Assembly: GCA_036365515.1 (NCBI GenBank)
Contig: CM070877.1
Location: 110,934,011-110,998,010, forward strand
DNA length: 64,000 bases
Origin: Torymus aiolomorphi
Taxonomy: Eukaryota > Arthropoda > Insecta > Hymenoptera > Torymidae
Direction of reading: 5' to 3'
The position numbers and the translations under genes were made by a program. The first letter of the stretch is position 1. Each line of letters starts with the position of its first letter. Shown here piece after piece: positions 48,580 to 60,440 of this stretch. The notes beneath the pieces are model-generated. The model saw nothing but the letters and a program-made list of their open reading frames with translations. It made no database searches and had not been told where the DNA came from.

Positions 48580-49078
48580 AGGGTGTAAAAACTCGCTTCA
48601 GGGTACCTGTTGTATTAAAATACATCATTATGTATTTCGCAGACTTCTACCCAGTGAGACTTGCCTATTTAATAGTTTTCTACATGCTGTAAGACTGAGT
48701 CAGCTAGAACATTGCATTCTTTATGCATTGAAATTTACCATATTACAACATTTATAGCTCATACATTACACAAAAGTTTTTTTTGTACATATGATATTCC
48801 TTTATCATGTACTTATATAATATTACACAAGGGTGTAAAAACTCGCTTCAGGGTATCTGTTGTATTAAAATACATCATTATGTATTTCGCAGACTTCTAC
48901 CCAGTGAGACTTGCCTATTTAATAGTTTTCTACATGCTGTAAGACTGAGTCAGCTAGAATATTGCATTCTTTATCCATTGAAATTTACCATATTACAACA
49001 TATATAGCTCATACATTACACAAAAGTTTTTTTGTACATATGATATTCCTTTAACATGTACTTATATAATATTACACA
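48580..49078 (+). repeat. 250-bp tandem duplication
   Basis: Two nearly identical copies, 48580-48829 and 48830-49078, each starting AGGGTGTAAAAACTCGCTTC. Only a few substitutions and one T-run length difference separate them, so the duplication is recent. Confidence 0.9.
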
Positions 49079-49389
49079 ATTTTGATTCTTTTAGTTCAAT
49101 CGCTTAAGTCCTGGAAACATAGTAGGTTAAGCTGGGTAATCTTATATCAAATTTTTTAAATTTGTTATTAAAAATCTTTTTGTAGAAAACAGGGAAATAG
49201 ATATTTTGTTTCTTTAATTATTCTTCCAATGTGTTTATCCCATTGAATATTGTAATCAAATGTAATTATGTATCTTATTATTATGTTTTTGTAATTATAT
49301 TATCTTTGGAATGTTATTTCGATTTTTTCCATCTTATTTAGAGCTATTGTATCGAATACTTCTGTGTAAATCTAATTCTGTGAAATAAT
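49079..49389. other. Gene-free stretch
   Basis: AT-rich spacer; nothing supported. Confidence 0.35.
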
Positions 49390-49935
49390 ACGCGAAAATT
49401 CACTATACGTGTATTGAGGTATTAAAAATCATGTTTATACGTTTAGATGATCCAGTAATTATTGTACATAAAAATGTTAATTGGGAATAAGTTTTGTTTA
49501 AACTATATCTATATGCTTTGTATTTAACAGTTTTATTGAAAGTTAAATTCTTGTATGACAAACGAAAATCGACTATTTCAGGTGTATTTAGGCGTTTAAA
49601 ATCGTTTTTATAAGTCTAATTCGTCAGGAATTGGTTTTACACAAAAATGTTAAATAGGAAAAAGTTTTACTTCAATATTATCTACAACTTTTATATTAAA
49701 CATTTTTGTGAAAAATCAAATCCTGACAAGTTATAGCCGAAAATCGTTCATTTTATGTGTATTTTGGCATTTAAAATCATATTTATAAGTCTAGCTCATC
49801 AGGAGTTGATTTTACAAATAAATGTTAAATGGGAAAAAGTTTTGTTTCGATAGTATCTACAACTTTTGTATTTAATATTTTTGTGTAAAATCAAATCCTG
49901 AGAAGTTATAGCCGAAAATCATTCATTTTTGACCA
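49390..49935 (+). repeat. ~180-bp imperfect tandem repeat (three copies)
   Basis: Blocks containing AAATCG-TATTT, TATAAGTCTAATTCGTCAGGA and AAAAATGTTAAATAGGAAAA recur three times, with TCAAATCCTGACAAGTTATAG closing the second and third. Divergence is 15-25% by eye. Confidence 0.6.
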
Positions 49936-50389
49936 TTTTTGGCTGTTTTTCGCAGTTATCTTGGCAAATATTGCTCGTACAAAGAAGTGTTCAACATAAA
50001 AAAGCTGTATTTTAATTAGTTTTAGCAGATAGATCTGTACATATTAGCTTAAAATTAATTTTTCTAGACATTAGGCTTAAAAAATCGATTTTTTGAGATA
50101 TTTCTTTGTGCTCGCATTTGAAAAATTTTTCATCGATCCATCTCAATATAGAACCAGCACTTAGGTATAATTAGAGGAGTATTTTCCCGCAATCCCGATG
50201 GAATCGGTCGAAAATTCATTGATAATCTGGAAACTTGATTACATACGGATGTACAGACATACATACATCACAGAAAACGCTTAAAACGCACTCGCTCTGA
50301 GTGGAACATGGTTTTACACATTAATTTTTCAGTATTTGAATTCTTACAATTTTCGCTCTGGTGAAATTATAAGGCTCTCCCGAGTAGCG
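49936..50389. other. Gene-free stretch
   Basis: AT-rich, no supported gene. ACATACGGATGTACAGACATACATACA is a small tetranucleotide-like patch at about 50244. Confidence 0.35.
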
Positions 50390-52330
50390 GTGGTGCCTAA
50401 AAAGGAGTGAATAAATAGGTGAATTTGAAAAATGCATTTAAAAATATGTTGACTGTGCGATCTATATGAATGTAGGGTCTATATGCAATTGAACCCTGAA
50501 ACACGATTCTATTATATTAATGATGGTTCAGTAGTTTGAGAAAACAACGTGCAAACATATTAGTACACTGTTTAGACTATTTTATTTTCACAGATAACTT
50601 TAATTATTGAGGTAAAAAGTTGGGTCGTTGTGATAAGTGTTGAATGTATTATTATTATTATTTTTATTTTACAATAGAAGATGTAGATAAAATTTATTAT
50701 GTTGGTGATCTATGGATCCAAGGTGTTATGTGAGTTTACTTTGGAACACGAGTTTGTTATATGTGTGTGTATATGTGAAAAAACTATTTGAAATAAACAA
50801 TTAAAATTAGCACAGAGAAATAAATATTTGGCATTTGTGTATAACTTGTTTTTTGTAATCGTTACGTCCGGAGACGTATTTTCATTTTAAAGAAAAAGCA
50901 TTATTAGTATCAGATATTTCCTGATACATAAAAGCAAGAATGCAACTTAATACGACGCAGCGTTCTACTTATGCGACCTTGTGACGTATAGAGTCACCGA
51001 TTCAGGAAGACAACGCATGCAGTTTTTAACATACGGTCGAGCTAGAATCCAAGCCACCGAACTCCGTGGCAGTCGAAAGGCCACACTTTGCAATGCTCAG
51101 CAAGTACGACGACCCAGAAAACTTGTAATAAGTTGTCAAAAGATGAATTCGATACGTCACCGGGCTCATCTTTAATCTAATTTACTTATGCATTAAAAAG
51201 CCTCCGCATGGGTCGTTCGAGTCAGTCACAGCGCCTCAAGAAACCTGGCGAGCTCCGTGTACCTCGACGACATCGAGGAAGTTGAAATCGTAAGCCTTAC
51301 TCATCTAGCAAGCAGATCTTATAAATTATTGAAATTGTAATCGTAAGCCTTACTCATCTAGTAAGCAGACCTTATAAGTTATTTATAGTAAATTTATAAA
51401 AGCAAGTGTAAATTCTAAACGTAAAGAACAATTATAAAAAAAGAATGGTAAGTAAAATTACAACGCATCGATCTACCAGAAGCCAGCAGCTTGTATTGGT
51501 AAATAAATTATTGTATTTTATATAACATACATAAAACCAATTACTATTTATTTCCACTTATTTTCGGACTTCACAGTAATATAAAAACATGATGCTTTCC
51601 AGTGAAATACATTTGTGGGTTCATATGTTAGTGAAATGTACGTCATGCTGTGTATTTTAATAAAAGTGTTGTAAGGTGAGAAGCATAAATGATTAAAATG
51701 AAAGGAGTGAATATTTTATAATATAAAAACATTATGTTTCCCAGTGGAATATGTTTGTGGGCTGTTATGTCAGTGAAATATACATTATTTTGTGTATTTT
51801 GATAAAAGTTTTGTAAAATGAAAAGGATAAATAATGAAAATAAAAGAAGTGGATTAATAAGTGAATTTAAAAAATGCATTTAAAAATATATGTTTATTAT
51901 GTTGGTAATCTATGGATCCATGGTCTTATGTGAACCTTGGAACACGAGTTTGTTATACGTTTGTGTGTGTGAAAAAATTATTTGAAATAAACAACAAAAA
52001 TTAGCCCAGAAAAATAAACATTTGGCATTTGTGAAATAACTTGTTTTTTGTAATATAAAAACATGATGCTTCAGAGTGAAATACATTTGTGGGTTCTTAT
52101 GTCAATGAAATGTACGTTATTTTATGTATTTTGATAAAAATTTTGTAAAGTACAAAGCAAAAATGATTAAAATAAAAGGAGTGAATAAATAAGTCAATGT
52201 AAACAATGCATTTAAAAATATGTTTACTGTGTGATCTATATGGATGTGGGGTCAATATGCAATTGAACCTGGAACATGAGTATATTATGTGTGCGGTTTA
52301 TTATTATATATTAGCAAACTGTTAAAGCTA
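50390..52330 (+). repeat. Complex tandem repeat (long units)
   Basis: Modules recur in order: GGAGTGAATAAATAGG-TGAATTTG, AATGCATTTAAAAATATGTT, TGATCTATATGGATG, AACTTGTTTTTTGTAAT, ATAAAAACATGATGCTT, GTGAAATACATTTGTGGG. Copies start near 50395, 51705, 51840 and 52180. A solo LTR is inserted in the first junction (50860-51575). No coding content. Confidence 0.65.
50860..51575. mobile_element. Solo LTR (Ty3/gypsy-like) with 5-bp target duplication
   Basis: Flanked by GTAAT at 50855-50859 and 51576-51580. It begins CGTTACGTCCGGAGACG and ends TTTCGGACTTCACA; with the first C read as a mutated T these are the TGTTACGTCCGG...ACA ends common in insect gypsy LTRs. The paralogous unit near 52035-52055 reads straight through AACTTGTTTTTTGTAATATAAA without the insert, giving an empty site. 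An internal 54-bp tandem repeat (CGTAAGCCTTACTCATCTAG, 51289 and 51343) is inside. No internal coding region remains. Confidence 0.85.
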
Positions 52331-53035
52331 TATTTTCTATTCATAGATAACTTCAACTTATCGTGCTTAAGTTAGATTGTTATAATAAGACGTTGAACAT
52401 ATAAGTAGTACATATGAATTCGTTACAAATTTTTCTTGTTGGATGGTGTGAATCAAATTATTATGCAGTAAGGCCACGAAAAGATTATGTTCAAGTCTGT
52501 AAAGCACACAACCTTTTGTAGTAGAGATAAAGAGAAATACCGTTGTTGATATATTTAAAGGTAAGCTAGCGACTCTACCAAAGAAAGTTGGCCCAGGATC
52601 TGTGAGTTTAATTATAAAGGTGGTTTTATCAATCTGTCGAATATAGAAGTGCAAAAATCTTAATAAAAGTATAACAATGTAATACTATCCCAGGCCGTTC
52701 CAGGCGAAAATAAATTATGCACATAATTGTTAATAACTAAATATAATTTTTATTTGCAGTTATGTGCTATAAATATTTGCAGTTGATAAATGCATGATTT
52801 GGGACGCTAATAATACTTAATAATAGTTGTTACGAATTAGTTGCTGTTAGTAACACTACTTTACAGTTATTTGTAGTTATTTGCATTAATTTGTCTTTTT
52901 TTATTCATCAAATGAAAGTTATGACAAAAAATGCTAATAACAGTTATTTGCATTTTTATTGAAAACAAAAATTTATAACAGATATGAATGATTATTATTT
53001 ATAATTAAATTTATATTAATATTGTTGTATAATTT
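52331..53035. other. Gene-free stretch
   Basis: AT-rich. Near 52720-52960 AACAGTTATTTGCA-type sequence recurs loosely (ATAATTGTTAATAACTAA, TTACAGTTATTTGTAG). No gene supported. Confidence 0.35.
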
Positions 53036-53139
53036 ATCTTGAAAATTGGTTGCGACGGCGTAAACGTCGCGAAGAAATTAGGCGACGAGAGAGAGCGTAT
53101 GTGTGTATGTATGTACGCAGGAGCGGGAGGCGTGTGTGC

Positions 53140-53140
<1 letters not shown>

Positions 53141-53226
<86 letters not shown>
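53141..53226. repeat. (GA)n microsatellite
   Basis: About 85 bp of GA dinucleotides with a few GAGC/AAAG interruptions, in the 5' part of the gypsy element. Confidence 0.95.
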
Positions 53227-53532
53227 CTGAGCGAGAAGCGACGACGAGGTCGGGGACAGCAGCGAGAGGGCAGAGAGGCAGAGTAGCAGAGGAATTTGGC
53301 GAGTACTTCCCGGTGCGCTCGCAAAAGGTGAGTGAAATTTAAGCGGCGTGTGTAAGGTGTGCGAGTGTGACGCGAGTTGCGACCGGAGAGTGCGGGCCTC
53401 CGGTGATCATACACGGAGAATACTAGGCATGCATGTAAACCGTGTAGTCGTCGCAGCGCGAGCGTGTGACGCTGTCCACCGCCGGGCGGCGCGCTGTATC
53501 GGCGCGGGCCTGTTCTCGCACCTATAGCGGCC

Positions 53533-55355
53533 GTGGATACACTCGTGCGCTCTGACGCGGCAGAGGTCGGACGATATGATCGCGAGCTGGAGGAGGCTGC
53601 GTTGGCGCGAGTTGCCGAGCAACGTAGAAATGAGATAGTGCTCGAGAGAGAGGACGTGGTCGTGCATGTGCCGGTTGTTTCGGTGACTACAAGCTCGCCT
53701 ACGGTCACGCAGTCGGTAACGACAGTTGCAACGAGCGTGTCATCAATCGCGGCGGTCGTTACACCGCTAACGAGTACGAGAATGACGCCGGGGATGACTC
53801 ATTCGATTTTCTCAACGCAACCGCCCCTGCGATTAGTAATCGGTCGTGATTTTCGCGCGCGCATAGACGAGCGTGATGGGTGGGCGTATTATTCAGAACA
53901 TTACGTGCAGGGGGTACACGGAGCGTGAGAAAGGCAAAGCACGCCAAGGATAGATGCGCGGACCGAGCCGCAGAGGCGGCCGCAAAAGCGGTGTCGCATG
54001 AGCAGGCGCGCCCGCGATGGCACACTCCAGCGCAAAATTATGACGAAATTCGGAACTATGAGAGTGTCAGCTCAAGTAGCTACAGGGGCTTAGGAACGGA
54101 CAGCGAAGAGGACGCTGAGGTTCTTCAGCACCTAGAGTCGAGGGAAAAGCAGTGGCGTGACGTGGAATTGGCGCGCGCGCGCAAAGCCGGGCGCTTGAGG
54201 CGAGAGAAAGCCGAGGCAGCGGCGGGAAGAGCGGCGAGAGAACGCGAGCATCGGAGGATGGCGAACCGGCTAGCTGAGCTGCATGCGTCGGGGCGGCCGA
54301 CAGGTAGCAGTAGTGAGAGTGAGAATAGGCGCGTGCAGAGGCGGAATAAGTCATCGACGCACCAGGTACATGTCAGGAGGCCTAGTAGTTCGGAATCGAG
54401 CGTGGAGTCCGATATAACGGAGCGGAAAAGGAGGGATTATAAGAAACCGAACAAGACTAAGAGTAGATCGCAACGCGTGAGTAGGGCCTCACGCATTTCG
54501 AGTTCCGCGATTGAGTCGGATTCAGAAAATGACGTGCGCGAGAAACGAAAACGCCGGAGCAAGGAAACGGAAGATGGTATTTGCGCCGGGAAATTAATTA
54601 GAAGCTGGGGAATGAAATTTAACGGGAGCGAATCACGAGGCGCCGCGGAGGAGTTCTTCGAGCAGCTGAATGATTGCAGGATCGAAGGTCACGTGAAGGA
54701 TCCTAGATTCGTGAGTGCCATGTCGTGCGCGTTTAAGGGTGAGGCGGCGAAGTGGTTTAGAATGGAGAGGGAGCGTATGCGGTCGTGGAAGATGTTTGCA
54801 AAAATGTTTAAGGATAGGTACGTAGGTGAGTACGACCAACAGGATCTTTATGATGACTTGCGTCGGCGGACGCAGGGTAAGGGAGAGAAGGTAGAGAGTT
54901 TTTTGCTAAACTTTAAGTATATCGTGGCGCGCTTTAAAAAGCCGCCGAGCGAAGATGAGCAGGTTGACTTAGCGTACCGTAACTTTTTACCAGAATACCG
55001 CCGTGCAATGTCAGACAAAGTAGTGGACACGCTCGATGATGTTAAGAAGTATGGGAAGCGTTTCGAAAAGCAAAAAGCGATCGACAGTCGTTATGTTCCC
55101 CCACCCCCAGCCGAGAAGATGCATGTACCGAGCGCCGCGTTCATGGGGGTACAAGGGCGCACAAAAGTGGCTGCCGCGGAGGAAGAAGTGCCATCGGTGG
55201 CAGCGTTAAAAGAGCCGGGGGGTGCGACGAAAACGAGGCATAACGTAAAGAAGCGAGAAGGGAAGAGTAGTGGTGGCGAAGTGAGCGTAGTTGAAGCGAA
55301 TGAGGTATTAGCAGTGCAACAAGGAGCACTTGGTACGGCGAATCACGCGCGGTGA
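53533..55355 (+). pseudogene. Ty3/gypsy gag
   Basis: A first frame from about 53533 to 53915 (low-complexity, then GWAYYSEHYVQG) shifts into the frame 53880-55355. That contains a long Arg/Ser/Glu-rich segment (54050-54590), then the gag core GMKFNGSESRGAAEEFFEQL, DPRFVSAMSCAFKGEAAKWF, YDQQDLYDDLRRRTQGKGEKV and FLPEYRRAMSDKV. The order and the core fit retrotransposon gag (PF03732 type). The end overlaps the next frame by 26 bp in a different phase, as for programmed frameshifting between gag and pro-pol, although here the zinc knuckles lie in the downstream frame. Confidence 0.85.
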
Positions 55356-56739
55356 GACGTATGCGGCAGTGACGAGAGGAAATGCGCCGCCGAGAGAATT
55401 CGCGTATCCGCAGAGGGACGCGCCGGTGAGCGCTAGCACGTCAAACACGGTCGCGCAGCAGACTCATAGTGCGAATAGAGAGGCAGGAATGAGACAGAGG
55501 GAGGGGCGTGATGCACAAGGTGAGAATCGCGCGGGCAAGTCTGACCAAGCTCGAGAGGGAAATGCGCGCAGAGGTCAGGGTAGTCCGAGATCGAAATTTG
55601 TGAGGCCTTGTTTTGCATGCCAATCAGTGGGGCATAGGGCGTCTGAGTGTCCGTATGTGATTTGCTATTGGTGCAGAGAGCGTGGACATGTGGTGAGGGA
55701 CTGTCCGCAGCGGGCTAATCTTGCTTGCACTAAATGTGGTTCTTCGGGGGTGACGGAGCAGACGTGCACGCGTTGTGCACCTCGATTGCCGAATGTGGAG
55801 ATAGATTTGTCTTATTTAATGCAATCATTAGAGATGACTAACAATACAAAATTCGTAAACGTGAGCACGAAAGAATCAAGCGAGAAGGAGAGTGATAGGG
55901 AGGAGACGCGTAAGAGTGAGGAGAATAAAATGCGAAATCCGAATGCGCGCGAACGTCAGCCGAGCGGTGCTGACGTCGAGGCGACGAGTAAGAGTGTAAC
56001 ATCGGGAGAGAATGTGCGCGGTGACCAGCTGCCCGGCGTGGAGGCTAGCGCGATAGTGACTCAGGGTACTAATAGCGAGAGGAGGGCATTAGTAAGCGAG
56101 GAATCGATGATAGTGAACGCGAGTAAAACTGAGAGTGAGGCGTGCGAGCGACGAGAGTGTGAGGCCGCGCAGTCGGGGCAGGCGACGCCGCGGGTAGATG
56201 ATTGCGAGATCGATCCAGAGTTAGATAAGCAGCTTGAAGCTGCTGCAGAAGAATTTATGAGAGAGCTGCATGAGGAGTACGATAGCAGAGAGCGTATTAG
56301 AGCCGGTAGTGGAGGCCTAGCGAGTAGTAGCGAGAATCATGATGAGTGTGTCGAAGACAAGCAGGCAGATGATAGTTGCGTCGCGGGTATGAGAGTGGAC
56401 AAACGGTACTATTTTTCGGTCGTGTTAGGCGGGCGAGAGTACAAAGCGTTGTTCAATTCGGGGGCTACTTTATCGCTCGTAGGACCGTGCGTGGCTGAGA
56501 TTGCTAAGAATCGATTGAAGGAATATAATTCGGTAATTAGATCGGTAAATGGGAAGATAACGCCGGTGGTAGGCGTGTTCGATCTAATGCTTGAAGTTAA
56601 TGGGGAGCCGAAAGTGATTAGTGTAAAAGTGGTGCTTGAATTAGATCATGATTTGATCCTCGGCATGAACTTTTGCAAAGAGTTCGATATTGATGCGAGG
56701 CTAGCGAGAGGTGCGTGGCGATCGAACGATGGAGAGTGA
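55330..56739 (+). pseudogene. Ty3/gypsy nucleocapsid and protease
   Basis: Two CCHC knuckles (CFACQSVGHRASEC, CYWCRERGHVVRDC; 55610-55690) are followed by a long acidic linker, then the aspartic protease: EYKALFNSGATLSLVG (about 56440-56485) and HDLILGMNFCKEFDID. The catalytic D-S/T-G is N-S-G here, so the protease is likely dead. A TGA at 56737-56739 ends the frame, but it continues in phase into RT. Confidence 0.85.
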
Positions 56740-57430
56740 AAGTCTTTTGCGGGAAAAGCAGAGGGCAAGGAAGCAGCGATTTATGCCGAGTGCGCGGGCA
56801 TTAGTGAGATTGCGACTAGCGAGCGTAAATTAATAGAACAACTCGTAGGTAGGCTTCTTCCTCCCGAGACCGATGTGCCTGGCGCGACGGATTTAGTCGA
56901 GCATCACATCGACATGCAGGGCGCTGCGCCGGTGAGACAGAAGCCACGGAGAATGTCACCGAGAATGTTCGAGTTCGCGAGAGGCGAGGTCGATAAATTA
57001 CTTAGAACGGGGATTATAGAGCCGTCGGCGAGCGATTGGCGAAGTGCACCGGTGATATCGTGGCGAGATGAGAAAGGCCGCATGTGTTTTGACTATCGCG
57101 ACGTCAATAAAGCCATGAAGAAGGACGCGTACTTAATTACAAACATGGATGCGATTTTAGATCGTTGCAAAATGCAAGGTATATTTCGAAGGTAGATTTG
57201 CGGCAGGCGTATTATCAGGTGCCGTTAGAGCGCACGAGTAGGAAATACACTGCTTTTAGGCGCGCTTCTCGCGCAGCTGTTCAAAGACGGAGAGCATCCG
57301 ATTATTTACGCGAGTCGAACGTTAACGCCAGCGGAACGTAATTATTCGACGACTGAGAGGGAATGTCGTAGAGGGGTACGTAGAGGGGTATAAATTCACG
57401 GCGATTACGGATCATAGCGCGCTTAAGTGG
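56740..57430 (+). pseudogene. Ty3/gypsy RT remnant and start of RNase H
   Basis: The RT N-terminus reads DLVEHHIDMQGAAPVRQKPRR, GIIEPSASDWRSAPVI, MCFDYRDVNKAMKKDAYLI; a frameshift at about 57180 moves to a frame with [14 protein letters not shown]. The sequence then jumps (at about 57255-57265) to the RNase H part ([29 protein letters not shown]). The FADD/YVDD catalytic motif and the rest of the palm are deleted. A short repeat, GTAGAGGGGTA twice at about 57368-57390, marks further damage. Confidence 0.85.
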
Positions 57431-58850
57431 TTGGGAAATCTAAAGGAGCCGTCAGGGCGGTTGGCGCGTTGGGCTTTAGAAATGCAACAGTGGGACTTTG
57501 AAGTTAAACATCGTAAAGGCTCACTGCACCAATTTCCTGATGCGCTCTCGCGAATGTATGGGCAGGTACAGGTAGAAGCAGCCGCTTTTGAGGAAGTTCG
57601 CGATCCATGGTATTTGCACATGTTAAGCGAAGTACAGGCTACAACGTTGAAATACAAAGATTGGATAGTGGACGAGGGAAAATTGTATAGGTATCGCGAG
57701 AACCCGCTCCTAGATCCGATCGTAAGCCACGAGGAGAAATTAAAATTAGTGTTACCTGTTGAATTAAGAGAGCGAGTTATGTCAGACGCGCATTGTGCAC
57801 CCTCGTCGGGGCACCTCGACGTAGAGAAAACCTACGATCGTATAGCGTGCGAGTACTATTGGAAGGGCATGTATTACGATATTAGGAATTTCGTGCGAGC
57901 GTGCGAGCAGTGCCAAAGGTACAAGGTAGCACAGACGGAAGCACAGGGCTTGATGGGTAGCAGAATAGTAGAGCGGCCGTGGGGGTAGTAGTTGCGGATT
58001 TAATGGAGTTTCCGCCGAGTAAAAGCCAAATGAAATATTTAATTGTGTTTCAGGATTTATTTACTAGATGGGTAGAGTTAAAGCCGATTAGGAAAGCAGA
58101 TGGGAAGTCAGTAGCGCGAGCGTTAGAGGAATTAATTCTGTTTCGATGGGAAACGCCGAAGTACTTATTGACAGACAACGCGAGTTCGATAACCAAACGT
58201 TACGGAAAGTATTAAAGGAATACGGGGTAAAACATGTGACAACGCCGCCGTATCACCCGCAAGCTAATGCGGTTGAGCGAAGTAACAGAACGTTGAAAAC
58301 AATGATCGCCGCGTTTGTGGGGGCCGATCATCGTAATTGGGACGCGCACATTCACGAATTGCGACACGCGATTAACACCGCGATTCAAGAAATGATGCGC
58401 GTATCGCCGGCATTTTTGAATTTTGGGAGACATCCGCGCCCGATGAAAAGTTTGCGTAGAGAAATAGAAGGGGCGCGCCCGGTTCTAAAAGTGCCTCCAG
58501 AGGTGTGGGTTGACAGAATAAAGTGATTAGATGCGTTGCGAGACTTAGTAGCTAGACACATAGATAGCGCGAGGGAAAAATAGTCTAGAGAGTATAATAA
58601 AGGTAAGCGCGACGTTCAGTTTAGCGAGGGGGACTTAGTTATGCGGCGTACGTATCCGTTATCTAGCGGAATTAACAAGTTTTCGGCGAAGTTAGCACCG
58701 AAATATGAGGGGCCGCTTAAGATAGTTGAGGTAAAATCGCCGACAGTTTATATGTTAGAGAGCGTAGGTGAGGGTAATCGTAGAATCTCGAAGGTGCATG
58801 TATCCGAGTTAAAGCGATATATCCCTCCTAGGAAGGCAGTAACTGGTTGA
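57431..58850 (+). pseudogene. Ty3/gypsy RNase H end and integrase
   Basis: RNase H ends with HSALKWLGNL, ARWALEMQQWDFEVKHRKG and PDALSRM. The integrase zinc domain is HCAPSSGHLDVEKTYDRI...CEQCQRYK (57790-57920). The core has VVVADLMEFP (first Asp), FTRWVELKPIRKADG, LLTDN with a small deletion, then KHVTTPPYHPQANAVERSNR (catalytic Glu). The frame shifts near 57970 and 58165, and stops occur at 58524 and 58579. The C-terminal part (58641-58850: APKYEGPLKIVEVKSPTVY, VSELKRYIPP) is the usual gypsy integrase tail. No envelope gene follows. Confidence 0.88.
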
Positions 58851-59542
58851 GCGCGCGACTCATTATTTTGTATTCGTAGGAAGCAAGTGATGGCCGACCA
58901 GAGAGGAAGAGGGCGACGAGAGGCCGCCGTTCCAAGTCGAGCCCCGTCGCAACTGGCTGGACATCGTGGAGGACGAGGAGAGAGATAGATAGATAGATAG
59001 ATAATGTTTATTCGCCTTCGCGGCAAAACTCCAATACAGATAATACATATTTAATACAGTCGTAAATAATACTGAGATAAATATTGCGTACTTTAAAATA
59101 ACAAGTCAGTAAAATACAATGGAGTGTACAAAAGAGAGAAAGCTTATTTTATTTTATCGCTGTCGACGAGAACCCTAACACGTATGTGGTAAATATCACA
59201 GAGAGAGGAAATCATTGACAATCATTGACTAGAAAACTTAAATATACATTAGTACTGTGATATCACAGACAATTTATAAAGGTTTACTTACATACTAAAA
59301 TAATGTCGCAGTAACAAGCCTGCTAAGTCAATACGTGGTAAAATCAAGTACCTAAAACTAAAACTACAAGTCAAGTAACCTAAAACTAGAACTAAACCTA
59401 TCTTTGGCCACTAAGAGTCCTCGTACTGACAGCTCCCGAAATCTATAGTGGTCTAAGGATCTAGGTCCAGTAGATGTTGGCGCACCGCCCTCCTGAACGA
59501 GTAGTATGTAGGTAGTTGGCGCAGGGAGAAGGGGAGAGAGTT

Positions 59543-60138
59543 CTAGAAATGAACACTTTGGACGCGAAACGCCTTATCCCCGGTCTTAGAGTTAGTATGG
59601 GGAGACACAAGTTCGGGCTGAGTCCGCCTACTGGAGGGCGGAGGCTTGTGCTTCGTAAACAAAGCTGCCAGATAGGTAGGCTCTCGCATTCGTAGGATCT
59701 TGAACATTAATAAGGCAGTAAAATAAAGCCTGCGAGAGTCTGAACGAAGCCAGCCTAGGCGTCTCCTATAGGGGGAAATGTGTTCATCTCTCCTAACACC
59801 GAAAATATACCTCACACATGAATTGCTAAGTCGTTGTAATCGTATCCGTAATTTGAATGACGCATCTAGACAATAATCTAGGTGCGGTTGAACCAGGGCT
59901 TCGACCAATCTTTTGCGTAGCGTCTCGGTAGTACATGCCCTAATAAACCGCAAACTGTATAGGGCTTTGTTAACTTTTTTCGCAACTCGATCAATGTGTG
60001 GTTTCCAAGTTAGTTTACTATCTAGTGCAACACCAAGACTAACGACCTCGCCGCTGAATGGGACGAGCTCCCCAGTCCGCATCCTTATGCCCGGCAAACC
60101 TAATGCGTTGATAGCATTAACATTGTATCTCGATCCAC
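59543..60138 (-). pseudogene. LINE reverse transcriptase, C-terminal part
   Basis: Frame with GLPGIRMRTGELVPFSGEV, VSLGVALDSKLTWKPHI, KVNKALYSLRFIRACTTETL, RKRLVEALVQPHLDYC, RLQRLSNSCVRYIFGVRRDE and PYRRRLGWL. These are the RT thumb and C-terminal motifs of insect LINEs. It is separated from the RT core at 62.83-63.4 kb only by the Penelope element. About 500 bp of 3' untranslated sequence follows to 58985. Confidence 0.85.
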
Positions 60139-60152
60139 ATATAATTGCTTTG

Positions 60153-60440
60153 TTTGAAAGATACTTATGGATCAGGATGGGGCTTTTTTAATACAAAAAA
60201 AGAGACTTGATCTTTTTTTCTGTAAATGCTTCAAAGCGACGTTTCGTCGGCTTGGTCTGCCGACCTCTTCAGGCTAGATGTTTATTAAATAAAAATACAG
60301 AATTACAAATCACGTATAACATTCGGTAAAAAAACCAATGATATATAAAAAAAGAAACGAACCCTATTTACCTTAAACGTTGGCACAAGTCAACGAGTCA
60401 AAATTTATAACGATGTACAGTCATATTAACACTTAAGGCT
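60153..60440 (-). repeat. Penelope pLTR, left (inverted)
   Basis: Starts TTTGAAAGATACTTATGG and ends CACTTAAGGCT. It holds a candidate hammerhead motif on the minus strand (about 60230-60280). Confidence 0.92.

Larger units (their letters stand above)
53040..58980 (+). mobile_element. Ty3/gypsy LTR retrotransposon, degenerate
   Basis: Gag, zinc knuckles, protease, RT, RNase H and integrase in gypsy order, all on the plus strand and more GC-rich than the surroundings. Several stops, frameshifts and a deletion of most of RT make it inactive. No matching LTR pair is visible: the right end is cut by a LINE near 58985, and the left edge (about 53040, GC-rich with a GA run) is uncertain. Confidence 0.88.

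Noticed and set aside
53034..53708. 224-codon minus-strand frame
   Set aside because: Mostly the GA run read as Ser-Leu and antisense to gypsy gag; no motif.
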